Origin: Mya arenaria | Lineage: Eukaryota; Mollusca; Bivalvia; Myida; Myidae | Reading direction: 5' to 3' | DNA: 64,000 nucleotides | Assembly: GCF_026914265.1 (NCBI RefSeq) | Contig: NC_069124.1 | Location: forward strand, 8,892,213 to 8,956,212 | The notes under the pieces: model-generated | What the model was told of the DNA's origin: nothing | The model's database searches: none | What the model saw: the letters and a program-made list of their open reading frames with translations, nothing else | Shown: piece after piece, positions 21,199-32,900 of the stretch | Layout: every line of letters begins with the position of its first letter | Position numbering within the stretch: the first letter of the stretch is position 1 | Translations under genes and position numbers: made by a program

Positions 21199-24100
21199 CT
21201 ATTCTCTCGCTACCACCGTTTTACACTGCCGCCCATAGTTACCCGTGCATCCACTCTCCACGTATACCGTCCCAACTTTGAACGTGTTGTCGCTACAGAA
21301 CATCCACACGCTTTCCGGTACGTACTCCTGGCCACACACGTACCCGGTGTCCTTCGCATCCTCACAGAACCACTTCAAGTCCAATCTAGACAAATATTTA
21401 GTGGCATGTTAAACGTACAATAACTACCATATAGAAAACAAATCTAGAAGGAAACGTGATCCATCACATTGTTTGTATACCGCGTGATAAATTACGTCAT
21501 ACATGCTACGTCGGTGGGCAACATTTTGATTAAAGTGAAGACTTAAATCATAGATAACTTTTCTTTTACTACACTATTTTAAATAAAACAGCGGGCAGTC
21601 TATGCCGCCTAAAGAGCCACGCCTTCGTTAATTGCCGAAGTTTGTCAAAAACATTTACATACACCATTATGAAAACAGTAGTCAAGGTTCGGATGAGACT
21701 GTTTATTGACAGCATTTATAAGTGTTCTATTGCAAATGGCTCAAACACAGGCTTCAAACCTGCAGTCGAGTATTGGAAAAGACTGTTCGTTGACATCAGT
21801 GTTAAGGGCAATAATGTCATTTGCGCCAGCACTGGCTTTAAAACAGCTTTCGAGGTTTGGATGGGACTGGTATAATTGACAGCGGTGTAACGTGCAATAT
21901 TGCCTTTGGCCAAACTACAGTCTTCAGAACGGCAGTCTCAGATCAGTTGAGATTATTCGATGACAGCAGTGTAACGTGCAATATTGCCAATGACCCTACT
22001 ACATGCTTCAGAGCAGCAGTCTCGGATTAACTGAGATTTTTTAATGACAGCAGTGTAACCTGCAATATTGCCAATGACCCTACTACAGGCTTCAGAGCAG
22101 CAGTCTCGGATTAACTGAGATTTTTTAATGACAGCAGTGTAACCTGCAATATTGCCAATGACCCTACTACAGGCTTCAGAGCAGCAGTCTCGAATTAGCT
22201 GAGATTTTTTAATGACAGCAGTGACCTGCAATATTGCCAAGGCCCCACTACAGGCTTCAGAGCAGCGGTCTCGGATCGGTTGAGATTGATCTTTGCCAGC
22301 AGTGTAACTTGCGATATTGCCAATGACCCAACTACAGGCTTTAAAACGACAGTCTGGAATCGGTTGATATAATTCAATGACAGCAGTGTAACGTGCAATA
22401 TTGCCAATGGCCCCAACACAGGCTTCAGAACAGCAGTCTCGGATCGATTGATATTATTCAATGACAGCAGTGTAGAGTGCAATATTGCCAATGGCCCAAC
22501 TACAGGCTTCAAAACGGCAGCATCGAATCGGTTGATATAATCTTCTGACAGCAGTGTAACGTGCAATATTGCCAATTGACCCACCACATGCTTCAGAGCA
22601 GCAGTCTCGGATTGTTTAATATTATTCAAAAGCAGCATTGTAACGTGCAATATTGCCAAAGACCTAACTACAGGCTTCAGAGCAGAAGTCTCCGATTGAT
22701 TGAGATTATTCAATGACAGTGGTGTAACGTGCAATATTGCCAATGACCCCACTACAGGTTTAAGAACGGCAGTCTCAGATCGGTTGCGATTATTCAATGA
22801 CAGCAGTGTAACGTGCAATATTGCCAATGACCCATCTACAGGCTTCAGAACGGCAGTCTCGAATCGGTTGCGATAATTCAATGACAGCAGTGTAACGTGC
22901 AATATTGCCAATGACCCATCTACAGGCTTCAGATCGACAATCTCGAATCGGTTGCGATAATTCGATGACAGCAAAGTTACTTGCAATATTGCCAATGGTC
23001 CCACTACAGGCTTTAGAGAAGCAGTTTCGGATTGATTGAGATAATTCAATGACAGCAGTGTAACGTGCAATATTGCCAATGACCCATCTACAGGCTTCAG
23101 AATGATTGTCTCAGATCGGTTGCGATAATTTAATGACAGCAGAGTAACGTGCATTATTGCCTATGGTCCCACTACAGGCTTTAGAGAAGCAGTCTGGGAT
23201 TGATTGAGATTATTCAATGACATCATGGTAACGTGCAATATTACCAATGGCCCCAGTACAGGTTTTAGAACGGCAGTGTCAGATTGGTTGTGATAAGTCA
23301 ATGACAACAGTGTAACGTGCAAAACTGCCAATTGCCTCACTTCAGGCTCCAGAGCAGCAGTTTCAATTTGGTTGAGATTGCTCTATGACAGCCGCGTAAC
23401 GTGTAATATTGTCAATGAACCCAATACAGGCTCCAGAGCAGCAGTTTCAATTTGGTTGAGATTGCTCTATGACAGCCGCGTAACGTGTAATATTGCCAAT
23501 GAACCCAATACAGGCTCCAGAGCAGCAGTCTCAATTTGGTTGAGATTGCTCAATGACAGCAGTGTAACGTGTAATATTGTCAATGAACCCAATACAGGCT
23601 TCAGAACAGCAGTCTCGAATTGGTTGAGATTATTTAATGACAGCAGTGTCAGATCCACTAATGCCAATGACTTAACTACAGGCTTCATAACAGCTGTCTC
23701 AAATCGGTTGATATTGCTTTTTGAAAGCAGTGCGACGCGCAATATTGCCAATGGCCCAACTACAGGCTTTAGAGAAGCAGTCTCGGATTGGCTGCGATAA
23801 ATCAATGACAACAGTGTAACGTGCAAAACTGCCAATTGCCTCACTTCAGGCTCCAGAGCAGCAGTCTCAATTTGGTTGAAATTGCTCTATGACAGCCGTG
23901 TAACGTGCAATATTGCAAATGGTCCCACTACAGGCTACAAAACGGCAGTCTCAGATTGGTTGAGATAATTAAATGACAGCAGTGTAACATGCAATATTGC
24001 CAATGACCCATCTACAGGCTTCAGAACGACAGTCTCAGATCAGTTGCGATAATTCAATGAAAGCAGACTAACGTGCAATATTGCCAATGACCCATCTACA

Positions 24101-25944
24101 GGCTTCAGAATGACAGTCTCAGATCGGTTGCGATAATTCAATGAAAGCAGACTAACGTGCAATATTGCCAATGGTCCCACTACAGGCTTCAGAACGACAG
24201 TCTCAGATCGGTTGCGATAATTCAATGAAAGCAGTCTAACGTGCAATATTGCCAATGACCCATCTACAGGCTTCAGAACGACAGTCTCAGATCGGTTGCG
24301 ATAATTCAATGAAAGCAGACTAACGTGCAATATTGCCAATGACCCATCTACAGGCTTCAGAACGACAGTCTCAGATCGGTTGCGATAATTCAATGAAAGC
24401 AGACTAACGTGCAATATTGCCAATGGTCCCACTACAGGTTTCAGAGCAGCAGTCTCAGATTGGTTGAGATTTCTCTTTGAAAGCAGACTAATGTGCAATA
24501 TTGCCAATGGCCCCACTACATGCTTCAGATCAGCAGTCTCGGATTGGTTGAGATTATTTAATGACAGCAGCGTAACGTGCAATATTTCCAATGATCCCAC
24601 TAAAAACTTCAGATCGGCAGTCTCAGATCGGTTGCGATATTTCAATGACAGCCGTGTAACGTGCAATATTGCAAATGGCCCCACTACAGGCGGCAAAACG
24701 GCAGTGTCAATTGGTTGCGATAATTCAATGACAGCAGTGTAGCGTGCAATATTGCCAATGACCCTACTACAGGTTTCAGAACGGCAGTCTCAGATCGGTT
24801 GTGATAATTCAATGACAGCAGTGTCACGTGCAATATTGCCAGTGACCCTACTACAGGTTTCAGAACGGCAGTCTCAGATCGGTTGTGATAATTTAATGAC
24901 AGCAGTGTCACGTGCAATATTGCCAGTGACCCTTCTACAGGTTTCAGAACGGCAGTCTCAGATCGGTTGTGATAATTCAATGACTTCAGTGTAACGTGCA
25001 ATATTGCCAATGGCCCCACTACATACTTCAGAACGGCAGTGTCAATTGGTTGCGATAATTTATTGACAGCAGTGTAGCGTGCAATATTGACAATGGACCC
25101 TTTACTGACGTCGGAACGGCAGTCTAAAGTCGGTTGCGTTCATTCAATGACAGCAGTGAAACGATCAATATTTACAATGACCCCACTACATGCTTCAGAG
25201 CGGCAGTCTCAGATGTGTTGCATTCAATCAATGATTGCAGTGCAATGTACAATATTTCCATTGACCCCACTACAGTCTTCAGAACGGCAGTCTCAGACCC
25301 AAAATGTACGTATAATTTCAGTATGATATTGTACTCACGCGTTACTACTACAAGTCCTTTTAATGACCGCTTGCACGCTCCAACATTCCAACCCCTCTAC
25401 CCGGATGTTATTGACGACCTCACTGTCCACCATGCATGCAGACTGCCACTCGGAACAGCGGGCGCTCCTCTCTTCCTCATTTTCAATCCTGCAAATCATT
25501 GTTTATCATGTGTAACGAAATGGAATAACAAATGTATTCTATTTGGTTGGGTACATTGCAGGTACTATGTTGTACAGTTAAAGCTAACAAGGAGTACATT
25601 AAATTCAACGTGTTAAAATAAATTGATGAAAAAAAAAACTTTAAAGACGTCGTAGAAAAATAAGTCAACGACTTTTGATTGCACTAATTAGTGAAAGGTT
25701 TCAAGTCCCTAACAATCATTACGATGGATTAATTGTCACAAGACCTGATTTTCCATAGCTGTAAATATTTGGAAATAAATATCAAGTCCTTACTCTATTG
25801 TGAACATAAATACATAAAATATTGTTAATGTTCTTAATTATTTGCTATGATTACTTCACAATCTCCTGGGCCTCTTTTTTAGCCTCATCGAGGAACTGAT
25901 TGAATTCTTTACACTTATCCTTCAACGCCATCCTGAAGTTGTTC
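21199..25944 (-). CDS. Small cysteine-rich protein of unknown family (5' end not found)
   Basis: Three exons on the minus strand join in phase: 25944-25855 (90 bp), 25488-25339 (150 bp) and 21385-21199 (187 bp with TAG stop). The introns have AG acceptors and gtaatc and gtgagt donors, and all splice phases are 2. The first exon enters in phase 2, so at least one upstream exon with the start and probably a signal peptide is missing from this model. The visible protein is about 141 residues. It has a charged helical part (KEFNQFLDEAKKEAQ), then a region with cysteines spaced in C-S-E-W, ECW and RTC, then a C-terminal domain with W-F-C, V-C-G, MFC and GCTGNYGRQC. The pattern suggests a secreted disulphide-bonded protein. 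I do not recognise the family. The last intron (3.95 kb) is almost wholly 84-bp satellite. The middle exon has a duplicate at 12628-12777. Confidence 0.7.
21476..21615 (-). mobile_element. Dispersed 120-bp MITE-like repeat, copy 3
   Basis: It carries aaattacgtcata, atgctacgtcgg, gtgaagacttaaatc and cagtctatgccgc, as in the other copies, in reverse of copy 1. It lies just beside the large 84-bp array, as copy 1 lies beside the small one. Confidence 0.7.
21681..25300. repeat. 84-bp satellite array, large copy (about 43 units)
   Basis: Units are homologous to those at 11543-12290, with 5-20 percent variation by eye. Runs of near-identical neighbours occur (21985-22190, 24050-24420, 24760-24990), which points to local unequal exchange. 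Nearly every unit keeps GCAATATTGC. Frames of up to 319 codons on the minus strand, and shorter ones on the plus strand, arise because 84 is divisible by three. The whole array lies within the last intron of the minus-strand gene. Confidence 0.95.
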
Positions 25945-26009
25945 CTAAAACAAATAGTTGACAATGACAAACATTTATTCGCCTTGAGAAAACCGGCTCG
26001 TGCGTAAAA
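25945..26009. other. Intron start upstream of the minus-strand exon
   Basis: It holds the acceptor ctaaaa (minus ttttag) and nothing else recognised. The exon or exons 5' of this point were not found. Confidence 0.4.
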
Positions 26010-26395
26010 CTGTTACTTTAATTGCGGACTAGCATAACATTCGGAACTCCTAGGCCATTTTTATCGAAAACAACATCGGATGTATGCCGGTACATCAGTT
26101 GAAGTAGTTCGGGTTTTTTAATTATATCATTAATTAAATGTAGTGGTTTAGCTTGTATTTATTGATCTAAGTTTAAATTGATTGCCAGTGAAGTATATTA
26201 TTGCAAACATAATTAAGATTCCCAAGAGTGAAGTTATTAAGTTTAATTGCGAAATTAAATTACTACGCGATAACTGCAGCGGACTTAAACATACCATTTT
26301 CTGAGGATGTAAACCGTCCAAATACATCCGAGGTTGTTTTCGATAAAAATGACCGAGGAGCTCCAAATGCAAGCATAACAGTTAAATCTAGTTCA
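26010..26395. mobile_element. Foldback MITE
   Basis: The stretch ccatttttatcgaaaacaac and atcggatgtat on the left (26053-26092) recurs as its reverse complement on the right (26321-26352). Similarity extends outwards through cataacattcggaactcct and its partner. The inverted arms are about 90 bp around a 200-bp middle. No coding frame. Confidence 0.7.
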
Positions 26396-27345
26396 ACGGC
26401 AGTTGCATCTAATATAAAACAACTATCCACTGACGTTGAGGCATTTCCTAACTACAGACCATTACATTATGTGCCGTTAAAGTTATATATTATAAAATGT
26501 TATATTGATATAATTATCATTTCTTTAACAGTTTTGGAACAGCTGTCAAATTATTTTGATCGCTGGACAGTTTTACTGCGCCTTAATAGCCTTAGTTCAT
26601 GTTACTTTGGGAAATCCTTTTTGTCTATGAGCATGGGCTTTGGCGTTTCTGAAGTCGGCGGAATCTCGCAGGCCGCCCTCTTGTCGCGTGGTAGAGGGTT
26701 ACCTGGTAACCGCTCCGTCAGAGATCCAAACAAAAGTAGGAATGTCAACTGAAAAAAGTCATAAAGCGCAAATAAGTGGTGATGTTATAGTTAATACACA
26801 ATCATTTATTACTGGACTTGTATAGTCAAATATCCAATTCTAATTGTGGTTGATTTTGCGTATCGTCGTATAGTCGTATTTTTGCGGCGAAATACGACAT
26901 TGTGCAGCAAAAATGCGACATTAAGAAGACACGCAAATTGTCGAGGCGTTAATACGCGGGAACAAAAATACGCCAGTTGACGACTGTTTACATGTTTTCG
27001 CCCCGCTCCGTATTTTCTTATTTACTGATGGTACCTTGGCGTCTTTTTGAATTTTCGCCTTACGGAAGGCAATGGGCCATCGACTGAACATCAATAACTG
27101 AGCCCAAAATGACGGAAAAGTCAATTCACGTAAACATGTCAGAAAATGAAACGGCATGAAACGTCTTGACATTTTTTAAGCATGCCTACCGGAAGCGAAA
27201 ATATGAAAATACGCAAAGTTGCATCAGTTCGTTATTTTCGCCCCGACACATAGCATTTTTTGTCTCGTCAAATCTTTTACATATCCACCCGCTACTTGGC
27301 GTGTTTTTTACATTTAGGGTGTTTTCGGTGGTTGAGTTGTGGTAG
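26396..27345. other. Spacer, no gene recognised
   Basis: At 26840-27250 several stretches such as aatacgac, aaatacgcc and ttcgccccg recur in both orientations. This may be an old repeat, but no boundaries could be set. Confidence 0.35.
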
Positions 27346-27401
<56 letters not shown>

Positions 27402-27470
27402 ATGATGACGATGACGATGATGATGAGGAGGAGGAGGAGGAGAAGGTAGAGTTGGAGGAGGAGGAGGATG
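27346..27470 (+). repeat. Serial triplet repeats GCT, GAT, GAG
   Basis: About 11 GCT-type triplets are followed by about 15 GAT/GAC and then about 10 GAG-type triplets, all in one phase. In the open frame this would read alanines, aspartates, then glutamates. No splice-supported exon was seen, so it is treated as microsatellite. Confidence 0.85.
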
Positions 27471-27667
27471 GTATTTTGATTAACGGTACTTATAAAGTTT
27501 TTTTATAATCACTGAAATAATAACTAGCTGCTTAACAGTTATTGATGTATTAAAATGGGTGAGTAGATCATTACCATCTTTAATCACAAGTCAAATAGCT
27601 GGACAAGAAAAAGCACCTAAAAACAAGCAACAACAGTTATCATTATTATACTACAACTACTACCTTC

Positions 27668-27698
<31 letters not shown>

Positions 27699-27713
27699 TA
27701 TAATAATTATTTA

Positions 27714-27764
<51 letters not shown>

Positions 27765-27900
27765 CATTATTTTTATCATAATTATTACTATTATTATTAT
27801 TATTATTAATTTTATTATTATTAGTAGTAGTAGTATTATTGTTATTGATATTGTTATTATTGTTATATTTATTTTTATTATAAATAACAATGCTGTTATT
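27668..27900. repeat. AAT tract followed by ATT tract (cruciform-prone microsatellite)
   Basis: About 11 AAT units are followed after a short spacer by about 17 ATT units and then a degraded ATT/GTT stretch. The two tracts are reverse complements. The isoleucine-rich open frame across it is not considered a gene. Confidence 0.9.
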
Positions 27901-28589
27901 ATAATGTTAACACTTTACCTTATACAGAACCATTATTCCAATACAAACGCAACAACTGTGATAGTGTTCGATTGCTGATTTACCCCACATTACATTTTGA
28001 TTTTAAACGTAGTAATACATTGCGGAGTATTTTATTGTCGGTATGGTTGTGCGGTTTTATTATGCATGCGCGTCTTCACAGATCATTACACTAATGGAAA
28101 AAAGCTATAACATAACTAATCACTGAATCTGATAGAATGTTGCAAAGCTTTTAAAGGTCATGTTTTTATGTCACATGATTTAGTTATTTTAATCAAATAC
28201 GATTTGCTGAAACACATTCTAACATTTCATTGGATAATATCTAAAACGCATTATATGTTTTCAACGGTAAACAGGTCAACATCTTGTTATATCTTTCAGA
28301 ATTACAAAGTAAATAGGATATCGAAAAATTAACCAGTCCTCTTAATTCATTTCAAGGGATTCAGATCGGTACGAATGTTTTGTTTTAAAAGTGTTCTTTT
28401 CAAAGTCATATATTCTCGCAAAAGCATGGCTTAAAAAACTATTCGAATGCTTTTGAGTGAGTTCCAATGACAGTGAATGTAAAAAAAATCAATATATTTT
28501 TCCTCGTCGTTTCCGTTATTTTAAGGTATCTGAAGTACAATTATGTGAATTTAGGAAGCTGCGTAATCATGGTAACCCAATATGAGTTT

Positions 28590-28780
28590 GTCCGGTTAGC
28601 GCAGCTGTTAGCGCACTCGCTTCTCACTAAGGGTTCGATTCCCGGCCTGGGCGCATGTGAGTTTGGTTTGTGGTCACCAAGCCAGACAAGTGGGTTTCCT
28701 CCGGGTACTCCGGTTTCCCCTACAACACAAGACCACACTCTCGCGTAACATCGTGTCAATGAAAGTGATTGATATAATGT
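28590..28780 (+). mobile_element. tRNA-derived SINE
   Basis: The head has an A-box-like ggttagcgcagctgttagcg and a perfect B box in gggttcgattccc (28631-28643). The body contains gtgggtttcctccgggtact and ccggtttcccc, the conserved central domain found in SINEs of molluscs and other animals. The family name is left open. The 3' part reads gaccacactctcgcgtaaca. The transcript would be made by RNA polymerase III and moved by a partner LINE. Confidence 0.9.
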
Positions 28781-29902
28781 TTTAATAACTTGTTAAAACA
28801 ATCGTTGTAAAGCAAATAAGTTTAAATTATAGTATGTTAGTCTTATACGACAGGCTTTGATTTATAGTCACAGAATAATATAAATTATTATAAATTACAA
28901 ACATGGATTTGGGGTTAAGAAAGATTCTGCTGATTCCATTCTGCTGACGTCACGCCATGACAATTATCGTTGCGAGATGTTGAAATGAGGTCATAAAACA
29001 AAATGGCGCGTCCTTAAAATTAATGAAAACATTTGCTTTAAGGTAATTTAACCAGCAATGTATGAAATAAAAGTGGTATTAGTACTGCGTTCTGATCCTA
29101 AATGTTCTGTTCGACACTGGTGGATTTTCGCAGATTTTTATTTCACTCGACTTGCGCCTCGTGAAACCCTTTTCTGCCAAAATGCAGGAAATCATTAATA
29201 AAAAAAACTATTTGACTATTCACAATTTTGCACATACGCCGTACTGAATAGTACGTATGTATATATTTGGAATATTTTCAAAATAACAAATGTTGATTTG
29301 CGTCTCGCATTTAAGGTTGTCGATAAAAGTGATTTTTTATCACATCCAATGCAATTAAGCAAATGGAGTTTATAAAAAAAACGTACTATTAATGTTGTAT
29401 ATGGATTCGCATCTTAATGCATACGACACCAATAGGTCGATCTCTATAGCATTTCTTTTTTAATTCTGTATATGATTAGATCTTGTATAATGTTTTTGTT
29501 CATTTGAAGCTTCAGGCAGCAGAGTAGGTAACAGCTAGAAGGATGATATCTCGCTTCATCCACCGCACCGCCTCTGCTCGTGTGACCTCGATTTTCTATG
29601 TATGCTCATCTTGGTGTACTTAAATGTAAACTTGCCGAAATACCTTTCATGCTGTAACGAAGATTATGAGCAATAGGCGTCATTTTGTCTTCATTTCGTT
29701 TTCGTCCTACCATTTGTTGGCTCAACAACAAATCATCATCCAAAAACCCAGTTTAAGTAGCCAATCAAATAAAAGAACTAGGATATGTACAGTGACTCTG
29801 TACCTATTGACGATAATCGATTGAATAGCCAATCAGCTGTAGTTTAAACAAAATAGTACCCGAACTACTTTTTTATATTACAATATATATGGGTCACACA
29901 AA
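28781..29902. other. Upstream region of the secreted cystine-rich gene
   Basis: AT-rich sequence with no supported exon. It would hold distal regulatory sequence for the gene starting at 29961, but no specific site could be identified. Confidence 0.4.
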
Positions 29903-29912
29903 ATATATAAAA
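29903..29912 (+). promoter_or_regulatory. TATA box
   Basis: The stretch tatataaaag lies about 55 bp before the proposed ATG (29961). This is the spacing expected for a start site around 29935 and a leader of about 25 bp. Confidence 0.5.
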
Positions 29913-29960
29913 GCTAACGTTCTAAGGAAATATTTCATACGTTTCTTACAGTTTAACGTT

Positions 29961-32900
29961 ATGTTGAAGGTATATTAAACAGTAATGTTTACGTAAATAT
30001 ATAATATTACTACTAGCGTTTAAGAAAAAATCATATTAATATAAAGATTGTTTATAACACCAACTTTGAATGTTTATGTTATAGAAAATATAATTATATA
30101 TCATTACTTTGCTTATACAATATAATATGAATTTTAATCTTAAAGACAATATTGTGTACACATTGATGTTAGCGACAATGTATTTATATAGATATAGGTG
30201 TTAATAAAAAATATAATTTAAATTGAAAATAAAATATAGATAGTGATGTTTACGAAAATATAACCTGCCGAGGCGGAAAAATTTAATAATCATAACTTAA
30301 GAAGTTGAACATTTTGTTTTCAGGCAGGCGTATTGCTGTTAGTCGCTCTTGTGGCATGGTCGGAGGGGCAGTCAGCTGACCTATCCTGTCCGAATGAAGT
30401 TGAGGCTGAAACGGATAGTCTAGCCGCCGAAGGGATTTACTCCCTTAACAAGTTTGAACAAATCCATGGTAAAGATGCTGAGATAGTCAAAGAAAGACTT
30501 GGAGTATCGGCGACACAGTGAGTACTTGTTCAATGTTTTATTTACGATAATTGTGCCACCTAATTCTGATTTGCTGTTAATTTATCCTTTATATTTCAAG
30601 CTGAATTTCGTCGTTGAATAGCCGAGGAAATTCATAGACGTTACTTAGTTTACCTGTTTGTTTCATTTCCTGATATAAAGAGCATTTCATATTAAACAAT
30701 AACGAAACTGTGACAAAATTTTCTTTCATAATTTAGGTTTACAACATCAATCTGATATATTTATGTTCAAAGTAAAAACGGAGTAACACTTTTCTGATAC
30801 TAAAAGATAATTACATATTCATGGTATCTTTAAACTGAACTTGAAAAAGGTAGATAGACGGATTCGTTATTCGTCCAACAATGGAGAGAATCAGTGTGTG
30901 TGTACCACTGTGTAACTGTTATCTGTAGGAGTCTGTAAAAGGCATGTAGGTCAGATCGCCCGTGTACCAGCTATATAAAAACTGATTTCTTACAGCAGAG
31001 AACATCCGGCAAAACGCATGCAATTCATCTTCTAATAAAAGCCTGTTCTCGTTGATAAAGCAGGACGCACATATTCTGTCATTTCTTTCCATGTTAAGAT
31101 GCCGGCTAACTTCGATATTTAAACACCCAAATCGCGCAAGCGCACGAACAAACTTCTGTGACAAGTTTATGGACATATATTTTTCCGGATTGAGTAAGGA
31201 TGTAGCATGTTTATAACGATCGCATCTTGAAGATATATTAACGGTGTCGTGCCACCCCTGAGTCATACAGTCGCTTAAGCGAAGTTTAAATTGCGCGTTC
31301 AAAGTATTAATGTCGCCTACGTCTTGCCATAGCCAGACGTAGCCAAATCCATACTGAAATAATATTTCTCTAACTTTTGTTACCCAATTTATTCTTCCAA
31401 TATCGTCTTGACGTTTTAACATAACGTATGAATGTTTAAGGTAGCGATGTTTTTGCATATGCAGAATTTTACACCAGTATTTAATACATTTTGAATAACA
31501 TATCACGCAAAGTGGAACACGACCACATTCACCTAGTGTCATACAATTATTAGTACTTATATTTAGACCGAGAATTTTTTTACAGAACGAACTTTGAGCT
31601 CGTTCGATTTCAGGGGCGTAACTACAACCCCAGATCTCCGCTCCATATGTCAGAATGGGGACCACCATAGAGTCAAACAGTCTAAAAAGTTCTTTGTTAT
31701 TAAAGCGACCAAACAGTCTTTCATAAGATTTGATAGCGAAAACTGCTTTTCTAGCCAGCAATGCTAACTGGTGTTTTGCATCTGACCAAGAAAGTTGGTA
31801 GGGGGATGGGGGGGGGGTAAAAAGTAGACCCATATATGTAAAAAGTAGACCCATATATAGACGGAACACTGTCAAAAATGTATTTTGGAAACAGGTTTTT
31901 CGAAGTCTTTGATGAAACTAATTACCTTATCAAGCTTCGGTTATAAAACGAAGGGGGGCTCTTTAAACGGCATAGGCTTCCCTTTGTTTTATTTAAAATG
32001 GTGTAGTTAAAGGTAAAGTTGTCTTCGATTCAAGTCTTAATTTTAAGCATAATGTTGCATTCCGACGTAGCGTATATGACGTAATTTATCACATGCGTCT
32101 TATGATTCGTTTGGATGCCCTGAAATATTTCATTTCATCCTATCTAACATTCATAAAAAGCATTTAATGAAGAAAATGAAATAAATGTAATAATTGAAGT
32201 AAAATCAAATGCTGCGTTTTATCACTTTATTTAGATGTACATACAAAATATAATTTGTTTTCTTGTTCTTAGAATAAATAATAATGACATAATTTTGCAA
32301 TTTTAGCTGTATGCAATAAGAGTTGCATTTTCCGCACTGTTAAGATCTGTTTTAAAAACAATATAATGTACAACACACTCATGCTGATAATTTTGTTGAA
32401 ATTATAAATTATTTTTAAATAAAACATTTATTTCGATACGGCTATTTGATCAGTTAAAATAAAGGCTGAGTTTAAACATTGCCAGTTATGTGAATTTGTA
32501 CAGTGTATGTTTTTTAACCAAATGAAGAGAATCAGGTTTGGTGCAATTGAGCCAATTTGAAGACATTTAAGTTGCATTCTTTATCAATGCTTATATAAAT
32601 GACAATATGAGCCCCATCGCGCGAATTAGGGCCTTCGGACATAATTATTACATTTGAAATAATCATTAATAAAAATGCCAAAAATAATATTTTTTTCTAT
32701 GTATATCAACTTCTTCCAAACTTCTTTTTTTAAAGGTTTGTCATTGATGCATCACGTCCCGACTTATTTTGACTGACTTAATAGTCTGTGTTTAAAACGG
32801 CCAAATGTATTAAAAATACAAAAATGATTCATCATCTTTAGTTTAATTTATGTTTCTTAAAGAGTATGTGTTAAAAAACTAATTAAAATTATAAGCTAGT

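Noticed and set aside
22195..23154. 319-codon open frame on the minus strand, and similar frames at 11561, 24040, 23372 and 24684
   Set aside because: All lie within the 84-bp satellite. The frame exists because the unit is a multiple of three, and it has no start, splice or composition support.
26228..26752. 174-codon plus-strand frame
   Set aside because: It begins inside the right arm of a foldback element and has no ATG context or splice support.
27559..27978. 139-codon isoleucine-rich frame
   Set aside because: It is the ATT microsatellite read in one frame.
28590..28662. A tRNA gene
   Set aside because: The A and B boxes are present, but no proper acceptor stem pairing is seen, and a SINE central domain follows directly.
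28901..28925. ATG GAT TTG followed by ggttaag as first exon of the secreted-protein gene
   Set aside because: The donor would leave phase 2, which gives a stop in the next exon. The ATG at 29961 fits phase 0 and has a TATA box.
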